Shown piece by piece: positions 28,315 to 38,402 of a stretch of DNA of 64,000 nucleotides (within the stretch, counting starts at the first letter, position 1; each line of letters begins with the position of its first letter). This DNA comes from Lacinutrix neustonica. GTDB taxonomy: Bacteria; Bacteroidota; Bacteroidia; Flavobacteriales; Flavobacteriaceae. The position numbers and the translations under genes were made by a program. Below the pieces are notes generated by a model. It was not told the DNA's origin. It worked only from the letters and a program-made list of their open reading frames with translations, and did no database searches. Where the stretch lies: assembly GCF_026625145.1 (NCBI RefSeq), contig NZ_CP113088.1, forward strand, positions 868,001-932,000, in the 5' to 3' direction.

Positions 28315-28722
28315 ATGAAATACCTAAAAATAATTATAATTCTGACTTTATTTTATTCGTGTAAAACGGAAAATAAAAACGAATTTTTTGAAATTAATCT
28401 AACTGAAAAAACAGTTGTCGGAATTTCGCCTGACTCAATACAGATAGCGGAAATGAAAAAAGAATATGGAGAAGATGATTTTTATACTATTGCGGATGAT
28501 GTTATGTGGTACAACGGACAAATGCTCGAAGTGATTGACAGTTTGAAAATTCAATTTGTACATACGGACAAAAGATTAGTTAGAATTATAACCCCAAACG
28601 ACCGAATTGAAATCAATAATGACACATCACAAGTTAAATGGAGATACATATATTTCAACGGAAAAGAAACTCTAGAAAAAGATGTATTTGAAATAATTGA
28701 CTTGAATAAATTTTATGAATAA
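28315..28722 (+). CDS. Predicted lipoprotein, 135 residues (cassette 34)
   Basis: Lipoprotein signal MKYLKIIIILTLFYSC with Cys16. The mature protein is acidic and beta-rich (FEINLTEKTVVGISPDSIQ, KRLVRIITPNDRIEINNDTS). No domain recognised. Alone in its cassette. Confidence 0.7.
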   Translation: MKYLKIIIILTLFYSCKTENKNEFFEINLTEKTVVGISPDSIQIAEMKKEYGEDDFYTIADDVMWYNGQMLEVIDSLKIQFVHTDKRLVRIITPNDRIEINNDTSQVKWRYIYFNGKETLEKDVFEIIDLNKFYE

Positions 28723-28731
28723 AAAACCTAC

Positions 28732-28865
28732 GCACAACAATGTATAACCGCAATTACGGCGGATTCGACTACGTCCGAATCCACTCGGAATTGCTAAAGT
28801 CAGTGCCAAACCGAATATTTTGGTATATTTTAACCGTAACTGACGGTTATACTAGACCGTTGTGC
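28732..28865 (+). other. attC-like site 34 (class III)
   Basis: Box TACGCACAAC matches its cassette start GTTGTGCGTA. Hairpin GGATTCG/CGAATCC. Confidence 0.8.
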
Positions 28866-28878
28866 ATAATGTCCGAGA

Positions 28879-29199
28879 ATGACGCAAGAATTAACCGAAA
28901 TAGAATTTAAAAAAACCTTTGGTAATGGAATGACTGACATTACCGAAACGGAAATTGATGAGCCGATTGACATTTGGAATTATGTCAAAAAACTGACTGA
29001 AAATCAAATCGTGAACCGAATTGTTTACGAAAAAGAACTCGTGGAAAAAGTTTATCGGAATGATTTAAAAACCTTTGACCATATTTTACTTCCGACTGAA
29101 AAACAAAATTTATTTCTGACAATTGTTGTGGATTTGGAAAAGAAAGAGATATTCGGACACAAAATTTTGGACTTAAATATGGAATACGGAACTGAATAA
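28879..29199 (+). CDS. Unknown 106-residue acidic protein (cassette 35)
   Basis: It has no signal, membrane segment or motif (MTQELTEIEFKKTFGNGMTDI at the start, VVDLEKKEIFGHKILDLN near the end). The composition and size are like those of small immunity or inhibitor proteins, which is an impression only. Confidence 0.65.
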   Translation: MTQELTEIEFKKTFGNGMTDITETEIDEPIDIWNYVKKLTENQIVNRIVYEKELVEKVYRNDLKTFDHILLPTEKQNLFLTIVVDLEKKEIFGHKILDLNMEYGTE

Positions 29200-29210
29200 A
29201 AAAACACTAT

Positions 29211-29343
29211 GCACAACACCGGCTATAGTTCATTGCTTCTGACTTTCCTGGCGGAAAGTCCTCGCAAATTTGCTATCTTCGGTTTACGGCGGAAAATCTT
29301 CACGGATTTTCACGCAACGAAACCATAGCCAAAACCGTTACCA
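29211..29343 (+). other. attC-like site 35 (unique body)
   Basis: Box TATGCACAAC matches its cassette start GTTGTGCATA. The body has two hairpins, CTTTCCTGGCGGAAAG and GGAAAATCTTCACGGATTTTC. Confidence 0.7.
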
Positions 29344-29351
29344 CACATTAA

Positions 29352-30281
29352 ATGAAAGTCAGCGTAAAAAAAGATACACATAATGGAATTCAACCAATTA
29401 GAGTTTTAAAACACAATTTGACTCATAGATTAGTAGAAAGAAATACAGAACTGATTAATGAATTACAATTAAACTTTAAACTACAAAGTCATATAAAGTA
29501 TCATATTGCAGAACTTCCATTAATAGAAAAACAAACACCCTTTATTGAAAGTAGTGGTCAGATAAATATTCACGAAACATTTCTCTCTTATATATGGTCA
29601 ATTACTTTTTCAATGTTTGTAATGCACGAAGAAGGAATCGCTATACCTGATTACCTTAAGCAAGGTATTGAGCCTCCAAAAAAACAAAATACGGATATTT
29701 TAGATTTGTCGAAGGAATTATTTGACTACTCTAAATCTTTAATTCGTGTATATACTGAATGGGATAAAGATTATTTCCCAAATCCGGAATATTTTGATGA
29801 AAAAACTGACGAAGGATACTACATCTTAAGAACTAACGACCTATATGTAGAAGTCCTTAATTTTATTTTATATCACGAAATCGCTCATGCCGAATATGAA
29901 CATATAAATAATATTCAATTAAATAGTCTTTCAAATGATGCCATCAAGGATTTAGAACTTGAAGCAGACTCAAGAGCAATTGATCTAATGCTGATTAATT
30001 GTCGTAATAGAAATGCGACAGTTATAGCAATCACCATTGGTCTTGCTTCAATGTTATTTTCAAGAAATGACTTATATGGTGGTACTCGACATCCAAATAT
30101 TGATGTGAGGATTGAAAATTTTTTACAGAAAGTCAATTTGCCTGATGACAGTCCTGTTTGGACATTTTTGGTTCTATTTTTAAAACTTTGGGAACAACAG
30201 TTCTCTCTTAATTTCAAGCAAAAAAACGCATATGACACATACAAAGAGTTATACTATGAACTTTTGGAACAGGCAAAATAA
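29352..30281 (+). CDS. Lit-like (peptidase U49) zinc metalloprotease (cassette 36)
   Basis: 309 residues. The zinc-binding motif is H175-E-I-A-H179, with the likely third ligand E204 in LELEADSRAID. The long helical N-terminal region and absence of a membrane anchor fit the Lit phage-exclusion family better than M48 proteases. E. coli Lit cleaves EF-Tu when triggered by a phage T4 peptide and stops translation; whether this protein does the same is inference. Alone in its cassette, starting 15 bp after the junction. Confidence 0.7.
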   Translation: MKVSVKKDTHNGIQPIRVLKHNLTHRLVERNTELINELQLNFKLQSHIKYHIAELPLIEKQTPFIESSGQINIHETFLSYIWSITFSMFVMHEEGIAIPDYLKQGIEPPKKQNTDILDLSKELFDYSKSLIRVYTEWDKDYFPNPEYFDEKTDEGYYILRTNDLYVEVLNFILYHEIAHAEYEHINNIQLNSLSNDAIKDLELEADSRAIDLMLINCRNRNATVIAITIGLASMLFSRNDLYGGTRHPNIDVRIENFLQKVNLPDDSPVWTFLVLFLKLWEQQFSLNFKQKNAYDTYKELYYELLEQAK

Positions 30282-30287
30282 AACGTG

Positions 30288-30481
30288 TGGTAACACTGTA
30301 TATAGCAAATAGGGCATTCAGTGATTAACGAAAGTTCAGTACTATTTACAAACACCGCCAAATCGTTGATTTGGCTTTTATAATGAATAAGATAAAAACG
30401 AAATACAACGCTTTGGCTAAGAGCAAAATTGAAAGTTCATCGCTTTCTACTGCCCTACTTGCCATATACTAACCGTTACCA
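30288..30481 (+). other. attC-like site 36 (class VI, long)
   Basis: Box GTGTGGTAAC matches its cassette start GTTACCACAC. Palindrome reads GCCAAATCGTTGATTTGGC. Confidence 0.75.
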
Positions 30482-30484
30482 ACA

Positions 30485-31162
30485 ATGAGAAGAACGCTAC
30501 CGATATTCCTAATATTCCTACTTTTAAGTTTATCCTGTAAACCACACAAGGATTTTCAAAAAATAACTAATATTAATGTCGAAGCCTACCCAACAAGAAA
30601 TATTTCTCTTGAATTAGATACGTTAGATAAAAAAGTGATGAGCGTATGGAGAAATCTAACAAATGATAAAAAGAAAGATTTTAGAAATAAATTCAAAGAG
30701 TCACGAGCTGAAAGAATTAAAGACATCGAAGCGGACACTTCAAATATGACTAGAATATACTTAACAGGGAAAGAAAATCATGTTATTTTCGAGGGAAAAG
30801 ACAGGACTGATTTAACAAATCTTAGCGATAAATATGAAGAAGTAGATTACTATTACGAATCTATGGACAGTATCTACAAAAAAATAGAGATAGGTATATT
30901 GGATAGAAATACTGGTAATCATAAAGTAAAGATTATTTACCCGGATTTAAAAAGATTTGCAGTTCTAGATTTGGATACTAAATATTCTTCAATTCATATT
31001 TATACATCCTCAATCAGACCGAAATTAAAAATCGAGAATGGTACACTTAAAAACGAAATTATAAATGATTCCATTCCTGCTATTCCTGACAGTATTGAGG
31101 TTCTAGTTGAAGAAGGAGTGTATATTTTTTATGAAATCCCAAAAAGAAAACACAGTTGGTAA
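30485..31162 (+). CDS. Predicted lipoprotein, 225 residues (cassette 37)
   Basis: Signal MRRTLPIFLIFLLLSLSC with the lipidated Cys18. The ATG is only 9 bp after the junction, so the ribosome-binding region belongs to the previous site. The mature part is charged, with no recognised domain (VWRNLTNDKKKDFRNKFKES, then a beta-rich end). The stop codon TAA lies in the end box TGGTAAC. Confidence 0.7.
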   Translation: MRRTLPIFLIFLLLSLSCKPHKDFQKITNINVEAYPTRNISLELDTLDKKVMSVWRNLTNDKKKDFRNKFKESRAERIKDIEADTSNMTRIYLTGKENHVIFEGKDRTDLTNLSDKYEEVDYYYESMDSIYKKIEIGILDRNTGNHKVKIIYPDLKRFAVLDLDTKYSSIHIYTSSIRPKLKIENGTLKNEIINDSIPAIPDSIEVLVEEGVYIFYEIPKRKHSW

Positions 31163-31289
31163 CACCGTGTATAATTAATTGCTTGGGCACTGCCGACTTA
31201 CGAACATTCCTGCGGAATATTCTATCTGTGATTTATTTGCTAAATTAGTTGCTTAACCACGCAACTAACCATACACATCAACGTTGTGT
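31157..31289 (+). other. attC-like site 37 (class II)
   Basis: Box GTTGGTAAC matches its cassette start GTTACCAAC. Hairpin reads GAACATTCCTGCGGAATATTC. Confidence 0.75.
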
Positions 31290-31740
31290 ACAATGGCTCA
31301 CTCGGCTCACAAAAAACCCAAATTCGCTAAAACTAATACTCTAAAGCATTAATTTTTATCAAAAAAATTAACACGTAATTATTACGTAAAATAAGGGTTT
31401 GTAAACGGATTAAATAGCAAAACGGAGCAATGCGCAACGGTTCTACCACTCAATCGCTTTCTGACAACTTAAATGCGTGACGGTCGCCGACTACTGCTCT
31501 GCTCCTATTACGGATAAATATATGATTCTAAAATCGCTGTTTAAAGTAAAATGTAATATCGCGAACGGATACCATTCGGTGTGATAAATGGAATATAAAA
31601 TATAAAGCACTGTACACAACAGTGTGTAAATATAATTGCTTGGTTCCTTCTTACTCGGAAAATCCTAACGGATTTTCCTCCGGTTCGTTAATATTTACTA
31701 TTTTAGAGGCTTAATCACGCAACTATCCTTACACTTAACG
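31284..31740 (+). repeat. Cassette 38: ORF-less, family B
   Basis: 457 bp, same subtype as cassette 0 (GCGTGACGGTCGCCGAC). No gene seen. Confidence 0.9.
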
Positions 31741-31746
31741 TTAGCC
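31614..31746 (+). other. attC-like site 38 (class I)
   Basis: Box TGTACACAAC; distal CCGG intact. Confidence 0.8.
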
Positions 31747-32229
31747 CACATGCCCACTCGGCTCGAAAAAAAATCCTAAAGTTGCTTAAAAGTGGTTTAA
31801 AAGTGGTTTAAAAGTGAAAAACAACGCTTCTCACCTTCTTACTCAACCGATTTCGGATAATAGCACTACGCGCCACTGTTGCGACGGACACTTTTACGTT
31901 GCGGCAAAGATAGATGTAAAAAGCTGATGCCGCTCTAAGTTTATTACTCAACCGTATTCTGACTTAAACAACACGAAACTATTACGGCGGATTGCTATTA
32001 AAAGCGGCATATCTTAACCTTCAAAATATAAAATCAATAGCTATCTGTAAAACAATACTTTGCGAAACTGGAAATCCAACTGTTATGAAATAAAATAACG
32101 TGGACTAACACGGTGTATAAAAAATTGCTATTTTGGGCTAGCACAATGGTAGTTGCTTGTTTGCTTGCGTCTGATTTTCCTACGGAAAATCCCCGCACTC
32201 AAACTACGCAACTTATCATACACGAACCG
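31741..32229 (+). repeat. Cassette 39: ORF-less, family A, 478-bp subtype plus one repeat unit
   Basis: 489 bp: the sequence of 9209-9686 with two 11-bp units AGTGGTTTAAA in place of one. No gene seen. Confidence 0.9.
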
Positions 32230-32235
32230 TTGTAC
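32103..32235 (+). other. attC-like site 39 (class IV, box mutated)
   Basis: Box GTGGACTAAC has A where all other family A copies have G, so one base pair with GTTAGCCCAC is weakened to G.T or lost. Confidence 0.75.
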
Positions 32236-32268
32236 GCAAGCTGAAAAACAAACTCTAAATAAAAAATT

Positions 32269-32803
32269 ATGACTTTAAATGAACTTTTAGACACATTCAT
32301 AGGCTCTTCACGAGACGATTGGAATAGAATTGCGTGTTGGGGACACGGTTCTCGGACCATCTTACCGAAATCAATTTACTTTTTGGGAAGTATTTAACGG
32401 AAATGAAAATGTGATAACTCACAGAGAACATTCGGACGTTGCTTCGTACAAAGAAGATTTATCTATTACGATTGCTTGGGGAATTGACGTTGGAAATGCT
32501 GAAGACAGAGTTGACCGACCTTGGGCACGAAATAATCCAGATGACAATCCTGGTGTTTCTCATTATCTTGATTTTTTCTATAACGATGCATTAGTTTTTA
32601 GAACATCTTATTGCGTTGTAGATGGAGGTAGATGCCCAATTCCATTTCCAAATTATGATAATAATGGAAATGTTTCTGTACCAAGAAGATATCACGACTT
32701 GATTAAAACATTTGCTGACATTGCCTTCGGATTGACTAATACTTATGATGTTTATTTCGACCGAACTGAAATAGAAATAACCAACGAAAATTGGCCGAAT
32801 TAA
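32269..32803 (+). CDS. Unknown soluble protein of about 177 residues, apparent frameshift (cassette 40)
   Basis: Starts at the ATG 32269 (MTLNELLDTFIGSSRDDWN). The frame breaks at 32351-32355 (CTCGG); CCGG there gives GHGSGPSYRNQFTFWEVFNG. The rest includes DLSITIAWGIDVGN and DVYFDRTEIEITNENWPN. There is no signal peptide. The composition, rich in aromatic and acidic residues, resembles immunity-type proteins. It is preceded by AAGCTGAAAA, a leader shared by five cassettes. Confidence 0.65.
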
Positions 32804-32810
32804 AGCCAGC

Positions 32811-32941
32811 GTACAACAATGGCTATAAGTAATTGCTTGTTCTTGCCTTCTTCTGAAAATCCTCGCGGATTTTCAGTTTGGTGTGTACTTGCAAAGTTAA
32901 GTACTAACTCACGCAACTACTCATAGCCGAAGCCGTTAGCC
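32811..32941 (+). other. attC-like site 40 (class V)
   Basis: Box GCGTACAAC matches its cassette start GTTGTACGC. Confidence 0.8.
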
Positions 32942-33400
32942 CACATGCCCACTCGGCTCGAAAAAAAATTCTAAAGTTGCTTAAAAGTGATTTAAAAATA
33001 AAAAAAACAACGCTTCTCACCTGCTCACTCAACCTATTTCGGATAAAACACAACGCGACACTGTTGAGACGGACTCTTTAACGTTTCGGCAAAACTGTAT
33101 GTGAAATAAAATATCATACTCAATCCTTTTCTGACATCAGTAAAACGCAACTCTTGCGGCGGATTTATATAGCAAACGGCAAATCGTAACGCACAAAAGA
33201 TAAAATCAATAGTAGCACGTAAAACAAAACTCTGCGGAGCTGCAAAGCCATATGGAGAAAAATAAAATAACGTGGGCTAACAATGTGTAAAATAAATACT
33301 ACTTTTATGGCTTAACCTAAAGGCAGTTCGTGTTAGCTTGCTTCGGATTTTCCTACGGAAAATCCCCGCACACTAACCCGTACTTACCTTACACGAACCG
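32936..33400 (+). repeat. Cassette 41: ORF-less, family A, 465-bp subtype
   Basis: Near-identical to 8744-9208. No gene seen. Confidence 0.9.
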
Positions 33401-33406
33401 TTGTGT
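33275..33406 (+). other. attC-like site 41 (class IV)
   Basis: Box GTGGGCTAAC. Confidence 0.8.
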
Positions 33407-33449
33407 GTAACTTAAAAAACCAAAACCTAAAAAATTAAACTAACATCAA

Positions 33450-33828
33450 ATGAATATGAAATTAGGAGCATTTTCAATTAGTCTCGGCAGTGAAAGACAT
33501 CCACAAATCAGTAGAATTTTATAAAAAACTAGGGTTTAAAGACAAAGGAGGGAATATAGACCAAAAATGGGTTGTTTTAAAAAATGGTAACGCTGTTATT
33601 GGTCTGTTTCAAGGAATGTTTGAAGACAATATTATCACCTTTAATCCGGGCTGGGACGAAAACGCACAAAATATTGATAAATTTGATGATGTAAGGGATA
33701 TTCAAAAACAGTTAAAAGAAGCCGGAATCGAATTAACGAAAGTTGCAGACGAAACTACAACGGGTCCAGGGCACATCACGTTGACTGATCCTGACGGAAA
33801 TAACATTTTAATTGACCAGCATAGATAA
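33450..33828 (+). CDS. VOC (glyoxalase/bleomycin resistance) family protein 1, apparent frameshift (cassette 42)
   Basis: About 126 residues. The VOC fold is shown by VKDIHKSVEFYKKLGF at the first half and GHITLTDPDGNNILIDQ at the end. The break at 33483-33487 (CTCGG) read as CCGG joins MNMKLGAFSIS to AVKDIHKS. VOC proteins bind a metal and act on small molecules as lyases, dioxygenases or drug-binding proteins; the substrate cannot be told. A second VOC gene follows 24 bp downstream, so the cassette encodes a pair that may form a heterodimer. Confidence 0.75.
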
Positions 33829-33852
33829 ATCATTAGTTATAAATCAAATATT

Positions 33853-34244
33853 ATGACAACAAGCGCTAAAAACCCATTCACATGGGTAGAAATTTATGTA
33901 GAAGATATGAACAGAGCACAAAAATTCTACGAAACAATTTTAAATATTCAATTGACACCTCTACAAATGCCGAAGGTATGGGTGAAATGCAAATGCTAAG
34001 TTTTCCTTGGGTAGAAGGGAAGGAAAATATTAGCGGAGCATTAGTGAAAATGGAACAAATTAAGCCTGGAGTCGGTGGTACTATCGTTTATTTAGCATCA
34101 GATGATTGTTCTGTAGAAATAAGCCGAGTAGAAAAAGCAGGTGGTAAAATAATACAACCAAGAATGGCACTTGGAGAACACGGATTTTCAGCGTTATTTA
34201 TTGACTCTGAAGGAAATACAGTGGGCTTACATTCTATGAACTAA
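33853..34244 (+). CDS. VOC family protein 2, apparent frameshift (cassette 42)
   Basis: About 131 residues beginning MTTSAKNPFTWVEIYVEDMNRAQKFYETIL, with the usual second half (GGTIVYLASDDCSVEI, HGFSALFIDSEGNTVGLHS). The break at 33970-33972 (CCG) read as CCGG restores LQMPEGMGEMQMLSFPW. This sequence type is common in Bacteroidota as a PhnB/glyoxalase-like protein of unknown substrate. It is the second gene of the VOC pair. Confidence 0.75.
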
Positions 34245-34251
34245 AAGCTAC

Positions 34252-34382
34252 ACACAACATTGTATAAGAGCAATAGCGGGTGAAGGGATAAATCGAAGTT
34301 CTGTGCATTAGATAAACTTTGGTAGTATCGAACAGGTAATCGCCTTGAAATCCGCTACTGCTCTTATACTTGACCGTTAGCC
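34252..34382 (+). other. attC-like site 42 (class VII)
   Basis: Box TACACACAAC matches its cassette start GTTGTGTGTA. Stem AGCAATAGCG..CGCTACTGCT. Confidence 0.75.
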
Positions 34383-34846
34383 CACATGCCTACTCGGCTC
34401 GAAAAAAAATTCTAAAGTTGCTTAAAAGTGGTTTAAAAATAAAAAAACAACACTTCTCATGTGCTCACTCAACCTATTTCGGATAAAACACAACGCGACA
34501 CTGTTGCGACGGACTCTTTTACGTTGCGGCAAAACTGTATGCGTAAAAGATTAAAAAATGATTACTCAAGCATTTTCTGACCTTAGAAAAACGCAACTCT
34601 TACGACGGATTTATATAGCAAACGGCAAATCGTAACGCACAAAAGATAAAATCAATAGTAGCACGTAAAACAAAACTCTGCGGAGCTGCAAAACCATATG
34701 GAGAAAAATAAAATAACGTGGGCTAACAATGTGTAAAATAAATACTACTTTTATGGCTTAACCTAAAGGCAGTTTGTGTTTGCTTGCTTCGGATTTTCCT
34801 ACGGAAAATCCCCGCATACAAACCCGTACTTACCTTACACGAACCG
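34377..34846 (+). repeat. Cassette 43: ORF-less, family A, 470-bp subtype
   Basis: Same length and sequence type as 53630-54099 (both with GCCTACTCGG and TCATGTGCTC). No gene seen. Confidence 0.9.
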
Positions 34847-34852
34847 TTAGCC
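34721..34852 (+). other. attC-like site 43 (class IV)
   Basis: Box GTGGGCTAAC; variant CAGTTTGTG shared with site 68. Confidence 0.8.
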
Positions 34853-35316
34853 CACATGCCCACTCGGCTCGAAAAAAAATCCTAAAGTTGCTTAAAAGTG
34901 GTTTAAAAATAAAAAAACAACGCTTCTCTCCTACTTACTCAACCGATTTCGGATAATAGCACAACACGACACTCTTGCGACAGACTGATTTACATTGCTG
35001 CAAAACTATATGTGTAAAAGATTAAAAAAGGATTACTCAAGCGTTTTCTGACCATAGCAAAACGCAACTCTTACGGCGGATTGATATAGCAAACGGCAAA
35101 TCGTAACTCACAAAAAAAAAAATCGATAAGTACATAAAACAAAACTTTGCGGAGCTGGAAAGCCATCTCGGAGAAAAATAAAATAACGTGGGCTAACAAT
35201 GTGTAAAATAAATACTACTTTTATGGCTTAACCTAAAGGCAGTTCGTGTTTGCTTGCTTCCGATTTTCCTACGGAAAATCCCCGCAATCAAACCCGTACT
35301 TACTTTACACGAAACG
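34847..35316 (+). repeat. Cassette 44: ORF-less, family A
   Basis: 470 bp, tandem with cassette 43 but of a different subtype, close to cassette 32 in the middle. No gene seen. Confidence 0.85.
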
Positions 35317-35322
35317 TTGGCA
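35191..35322 (+). other. attC-like site 44 (class IV)
   Basis: Box GTGGGCTAAC. Confidence 0.8.
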
Positions 35323-35328
35323 ATAATT

Positions 35329-36341
35329 ATGAAAAACATTCCGATAATATTAATCCTATTCATTTCAAACTTGATTTTTTGTCAAGAAAAGTTCGATAAT
35401 GAAAAGGAAATAGAGAATATTCAAAGTTATAACATTGCAGAAATAAATAAAAAAGTAGATGAAAAAATCACAGTTTTCGGAACACTATTAACACCAAAAT
35501 CTGAATATAATAAAATCTTAGTAATTATATCAGGAACTGGAAAAATATCCCAAAAAGCTCATAATTACTTAACCGAGTATTTGCTTGAAAATAATATTGG
35601 TGTATTCAAATTTGACAAAAGAGGAGTTGGAAAATCTACAGGAGAATATAATGACCAACCAAAAGTTTACACAAATGATTTCATTGAAATTTACAGCGAA
35701 TTTAAAAATTCAAAATTCACTAAAAACAAAATTATAGGCTTTTTAGGTCACAGCTTAGGTGGAATAGTTACAACCCTATCAATTGAACACAATGTAAAAC
35801 CTGATTTTTTAATTCAATGGTCAGCACCAATCGAAAAGCCAAGAGAATTATTGAAATATCAAATTGAAAATGGAATTAAAAATTATGACAAGTTAATAAT
35901 TGGAAAAAGCACAGAAGAACGAATAAACGCTTTAAATTATGTTTATGAATTGATTGACCAAAACCCAAATAAAAGTGCTTTGGATTTATGGAAAATTGGA
36001 AAGAAGGAATCTAAAAAAGTAAACGTGAATAAAAAATCCTTTTCTAATTACCTTATGCCTCATAATGTTGAATTTGCTCGAATTGATAACACAAAAACCT
36101 ATCAAAATATTGATTTTCCAACTTTGGTAATTATTGGAAAAGAAGATATTTTAGTTGACCCGAACAAAGTAAAAGCGAACTAAATAGAATTGGAAACACA
36201 AATATTGAATTTAAAGAAATCGAAAAGTTAGACCACTTTATGACAAAAAAAGGAACCAACCAACTCACAAATGAAATTTATGATATTGATAATTCATTTA
36301 AAGAATATTTAGTGAATTGGATAATCGAACTAAAAAAATAA
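35329..36341 (+). CDS. Secreted alpha/beta hydrolase, apparent frameshift (cassette 45)
   Basis: Starts at the ATG 35329, giving a signal peptide MKNIPIILILFISNLIFCQ. The nucleophile elbow G140-H-S142-L-G-G and FKFDKRGVGKSTG are typical of alpha/beta hydrolases; IIGKEDILVD supplies the acid. The catalytic histidine (KLDHFM, 36234-36236) lies only in the frame reached after the break at 36160-36162 (CCG, read as CCGG: DPEQSKSELNRIGN). So the triad is complete only in the restored protein of about 338 residues. Substrate unknown; esterase or peptidase activity is plausible. Confidence 0.75.
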
Positions 36342-36345
36342 CTGT

Positions 36346-36476
36346 TGCCAACACCGTATATAAGCTATGGCTTGGTCAGTCCACACTTGGAAAATCCTGC
36401 GGATTTTCCAAAGCCAGTTTTTATAAGGAAAGGTCTGTGCCGAGACACGCCACAGCCCATATACAAAACGTTAGGG
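36346..36476 (+). other. attC-like site 45 (unique body)
   Basis: Box TTGCCAAC matches its cassette start GTTGGCAA. Stem AAGCTATGGCTTGG..CCACAGCC. Confidence 0.7.
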
Positions 36477-36495
36477 CAAATTTGATAAAAACCGA

Positions 36496-36952
36496 ATGTT
36501 AGATATAATTGGAGATTTACTTTTATGGCGCGAAGATTATAAATTTGCGAAACGGAAAAAAGCCGAGACGTGAATATGAAAAGGAAAATAATCTTCCAAA
36601 AAAATTAATGATTCATCCTGTTTGGAAATTATTTGGAATTTTACTGTTATTTATAATTGTCGTAAGGTTTTTCTTCTTTTCTGATTATGGACAGAGGAAA
36701 ACTGTCGAAAAAATTGACAAAATAGATCAGATTCTTGAAAAAGAAAAAAAAGCACTTGGAATCTATCCTGAAAAACTGAACATTATAATTAGAAATAATC
36801 CATTGAGAAAAAAGATAACATTGGATTATTGGAATAATGAGTTCTTTTACGAACAAAAAGAAAACGGACTAAGCTATGTTCTAATTTCGAAAGGTAAAGA
36901 CGGAATTTTAAAAACAGATGATGATATTGGCAAAGCAAAAAACTTGCCCTAA
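36496..36952 (+). CDS. Membrane-anchored GspG-like protein, apparent frameshift (cassette 46)
   Basis: About 151 residues from the ATG at 36496; the break at 36563-36567 (CCGAG) read as CCGG gives KFAKRKKAGREYEKENN. One membrane segment (LFGILLLFIIVVRFFFF) is followed by a periplasmic domain whose end, GIYPEKLNIIIRNN...LDYWNNEFFYEQ...YVLISKGKDG...TDDDIG, follows the C-terminal pattern of type II secretion pseudopilin GspG. No prepilin peptidase motif is seen, so it is not a true pseudopilin. The stop lies in the end box CCCTAAC. Confidence 0.65.
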
Positions 36953-37080
36953 CACCGTGTATAATTAATTGCTTTGGCAAGTGCTTATTTGGAAAATTCC
37001 TTCGGAATTTTCTCGGGTTTGTATTTGTTTACTATATTAGTTGCTTAACACGCAACTAACCATACACATCAACGTTGTGC
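36947..37080 (+). other. attC-like site 46 (class IIb)
   Basis: Box TTGCCCTAAC matches its cassette start GTTAGGGCAA, the only GTTAGGG core in the window. Confidence 0.8.
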
Positions 37081-37095
37081 TTAATGCCGAAAAAA

Positions 37096-38175
37096 ATGAA
37101 TAGAACTTTAATAACCTTTCTGATTTTCTTCACAGTTAATGCTTTTAGCCAAAATTCAATTGGAATACAAATTGACTCGTTAAAAAAAGAAAAATCCCCT
37201 ATTTCATCGGATAGTTTATTAAAACAGACTTCTCAAAAAGTCGACACAACAATTCTTCATTTCGACAAAAAAGAATTAAACATTCCTATTTCGACTGATA
37301 ACTTAACCAAAATTGTTATGGTTAAGGAAAAAACTAAAGTTGACTGGCTAAAATACTTATTGCCAATATTTACTTTACTCTTAGGTATTTGGGTAAAAGA
37401 ACTAATTGAAAAACGCTCGAACAAAAAGAAAATTAAAAAATCTGGAGCACGCTGGATTGCTGAACTACGAAGTGTTGAAGAGCCTCTTAAAAAGCAAATT
37501 CAAACTTTAGAGGAATATTTAGTTGAACACGAAAAAGAGGACTTTGAAATTCAAAATTTACAAGTTTATTCATCGCTAAATGGCGAAATTTTCAAATCCC
37601 TCAATAAAGATGAATTAATCAAATATATTCAACTTAATAATGAGAAAACCGATTTTAAGGAAATTGTAAAAATATCGAATAGCACTAATGGATATGTTAG
37701 TATTCGGTGCATCTCTATGAAACTTTAAGAGAAAAATTTAATCGATATTTATCAGGGATTTCAGAACATACAACATCTCTCAGTTTAAGCCTTCAAAGTT
37801 TTAGTAGCGAATTTAGAGACTATGGAGTGGAACTTGAGAAGGAACTAAATTCTGACCCTATGAATGACCCAAGGTATAAACCAATTGCCGAACTTTATTC
37901 GTCTCAAATAATGCCATATTTACGAGAAGGGAATTTTAATCCATTTGTTTTAAAAAGGGAATTTTTTCAGCCTTTAGTAGAAATCTTAGCTCAAATGAGA
38001 CTTGACCCAAGAACAAAAGGTCTCGGCTTCTTCGATGACAAAAGGAATAAATGCTGTTAAGGGTATCGAATTGGAAAAACATTATATGTCAAAAAACTTG
38101 AAAAGTATTATTAAGCAATACAAGGAACAGTTAATTGAATTGGAAAAATTAATAAACAAAATTGAAAAGCACTAA
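37096..38175 (+). CDS. Exported membrane protein of unknown function, two apparent frameshifts (cassette 47)
   Basis: About 360 residues from the ATG at 37096, with a signal peptide MNRTLITFLIFFTVNAFSQ and a membrane segment WLKYLLPIFTLLLGIWVKEL near residue 95, followed by a long helical cytoplasmic part. Breaks at 37705-37707 (CGG) and 38022-38026 (CTCGG), both read as CCGG, join YVSIPVHLYETLREKF and RTKGPASSMTKGINAV. The N-terminal periplasmic stretch is serine/lysine-rich. Topology suggests a signal passed across the membrane; function unknown. Confidence 0.55.
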
Positions 38176-38305
38176 GCACAACAATGGCTATAAGTAATTG
38201 CTTGTTCTCGCCTACTTTGGGAATTCCGCAGGAATTTCCAACTTGGTGTGTACTTGCAAAGTTTAGTGCTAAATCACGCAACTACTCATAGCCCAACCGT
38301 TACCA
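38176..38305 (+). other. attC-like site 47 (class V)
   Basis: Box TAAGCACAAC matches its cassette start GTTGTGCTTA. Hairpin GGGAATTCCGCAGGAATTTCC. Confidence 0.75.
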
Positions 38306-38370
38306 ACTATAACCACTCTACTCTCAAAAAAACCAATACTTTTAATTAAAAAATTTGGGAAACAGAGATT

Positions 38371-38392
38371 TTTGGTGTAATTTTACATCAAA
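38371..38392 (+). promoter_or_regulatory. Imperfect inverted repeat upstream of parD-like gene
   Basis: TTTGGTGTAA and TTACATCAAA face each other across 2 bp, with 9 of 10 bases matching, just 10 bp before the antitoxin ATG. It overlaps a TAATTTTA that resembles a Bacteroidota -7 box. It is probably the operator for autoregulation by the ParD/ParE complex. Confidence 0.55.
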
Positions 38393-38402
38393 TACGCATC
38401 TC

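Noticed and set aside
35254-35328. Extended N-terminus for the alpha/beta hydrolase
   Set aside because: The extension would be encoded by site 44. The ATG at 35329 gives a clear signal peptide.
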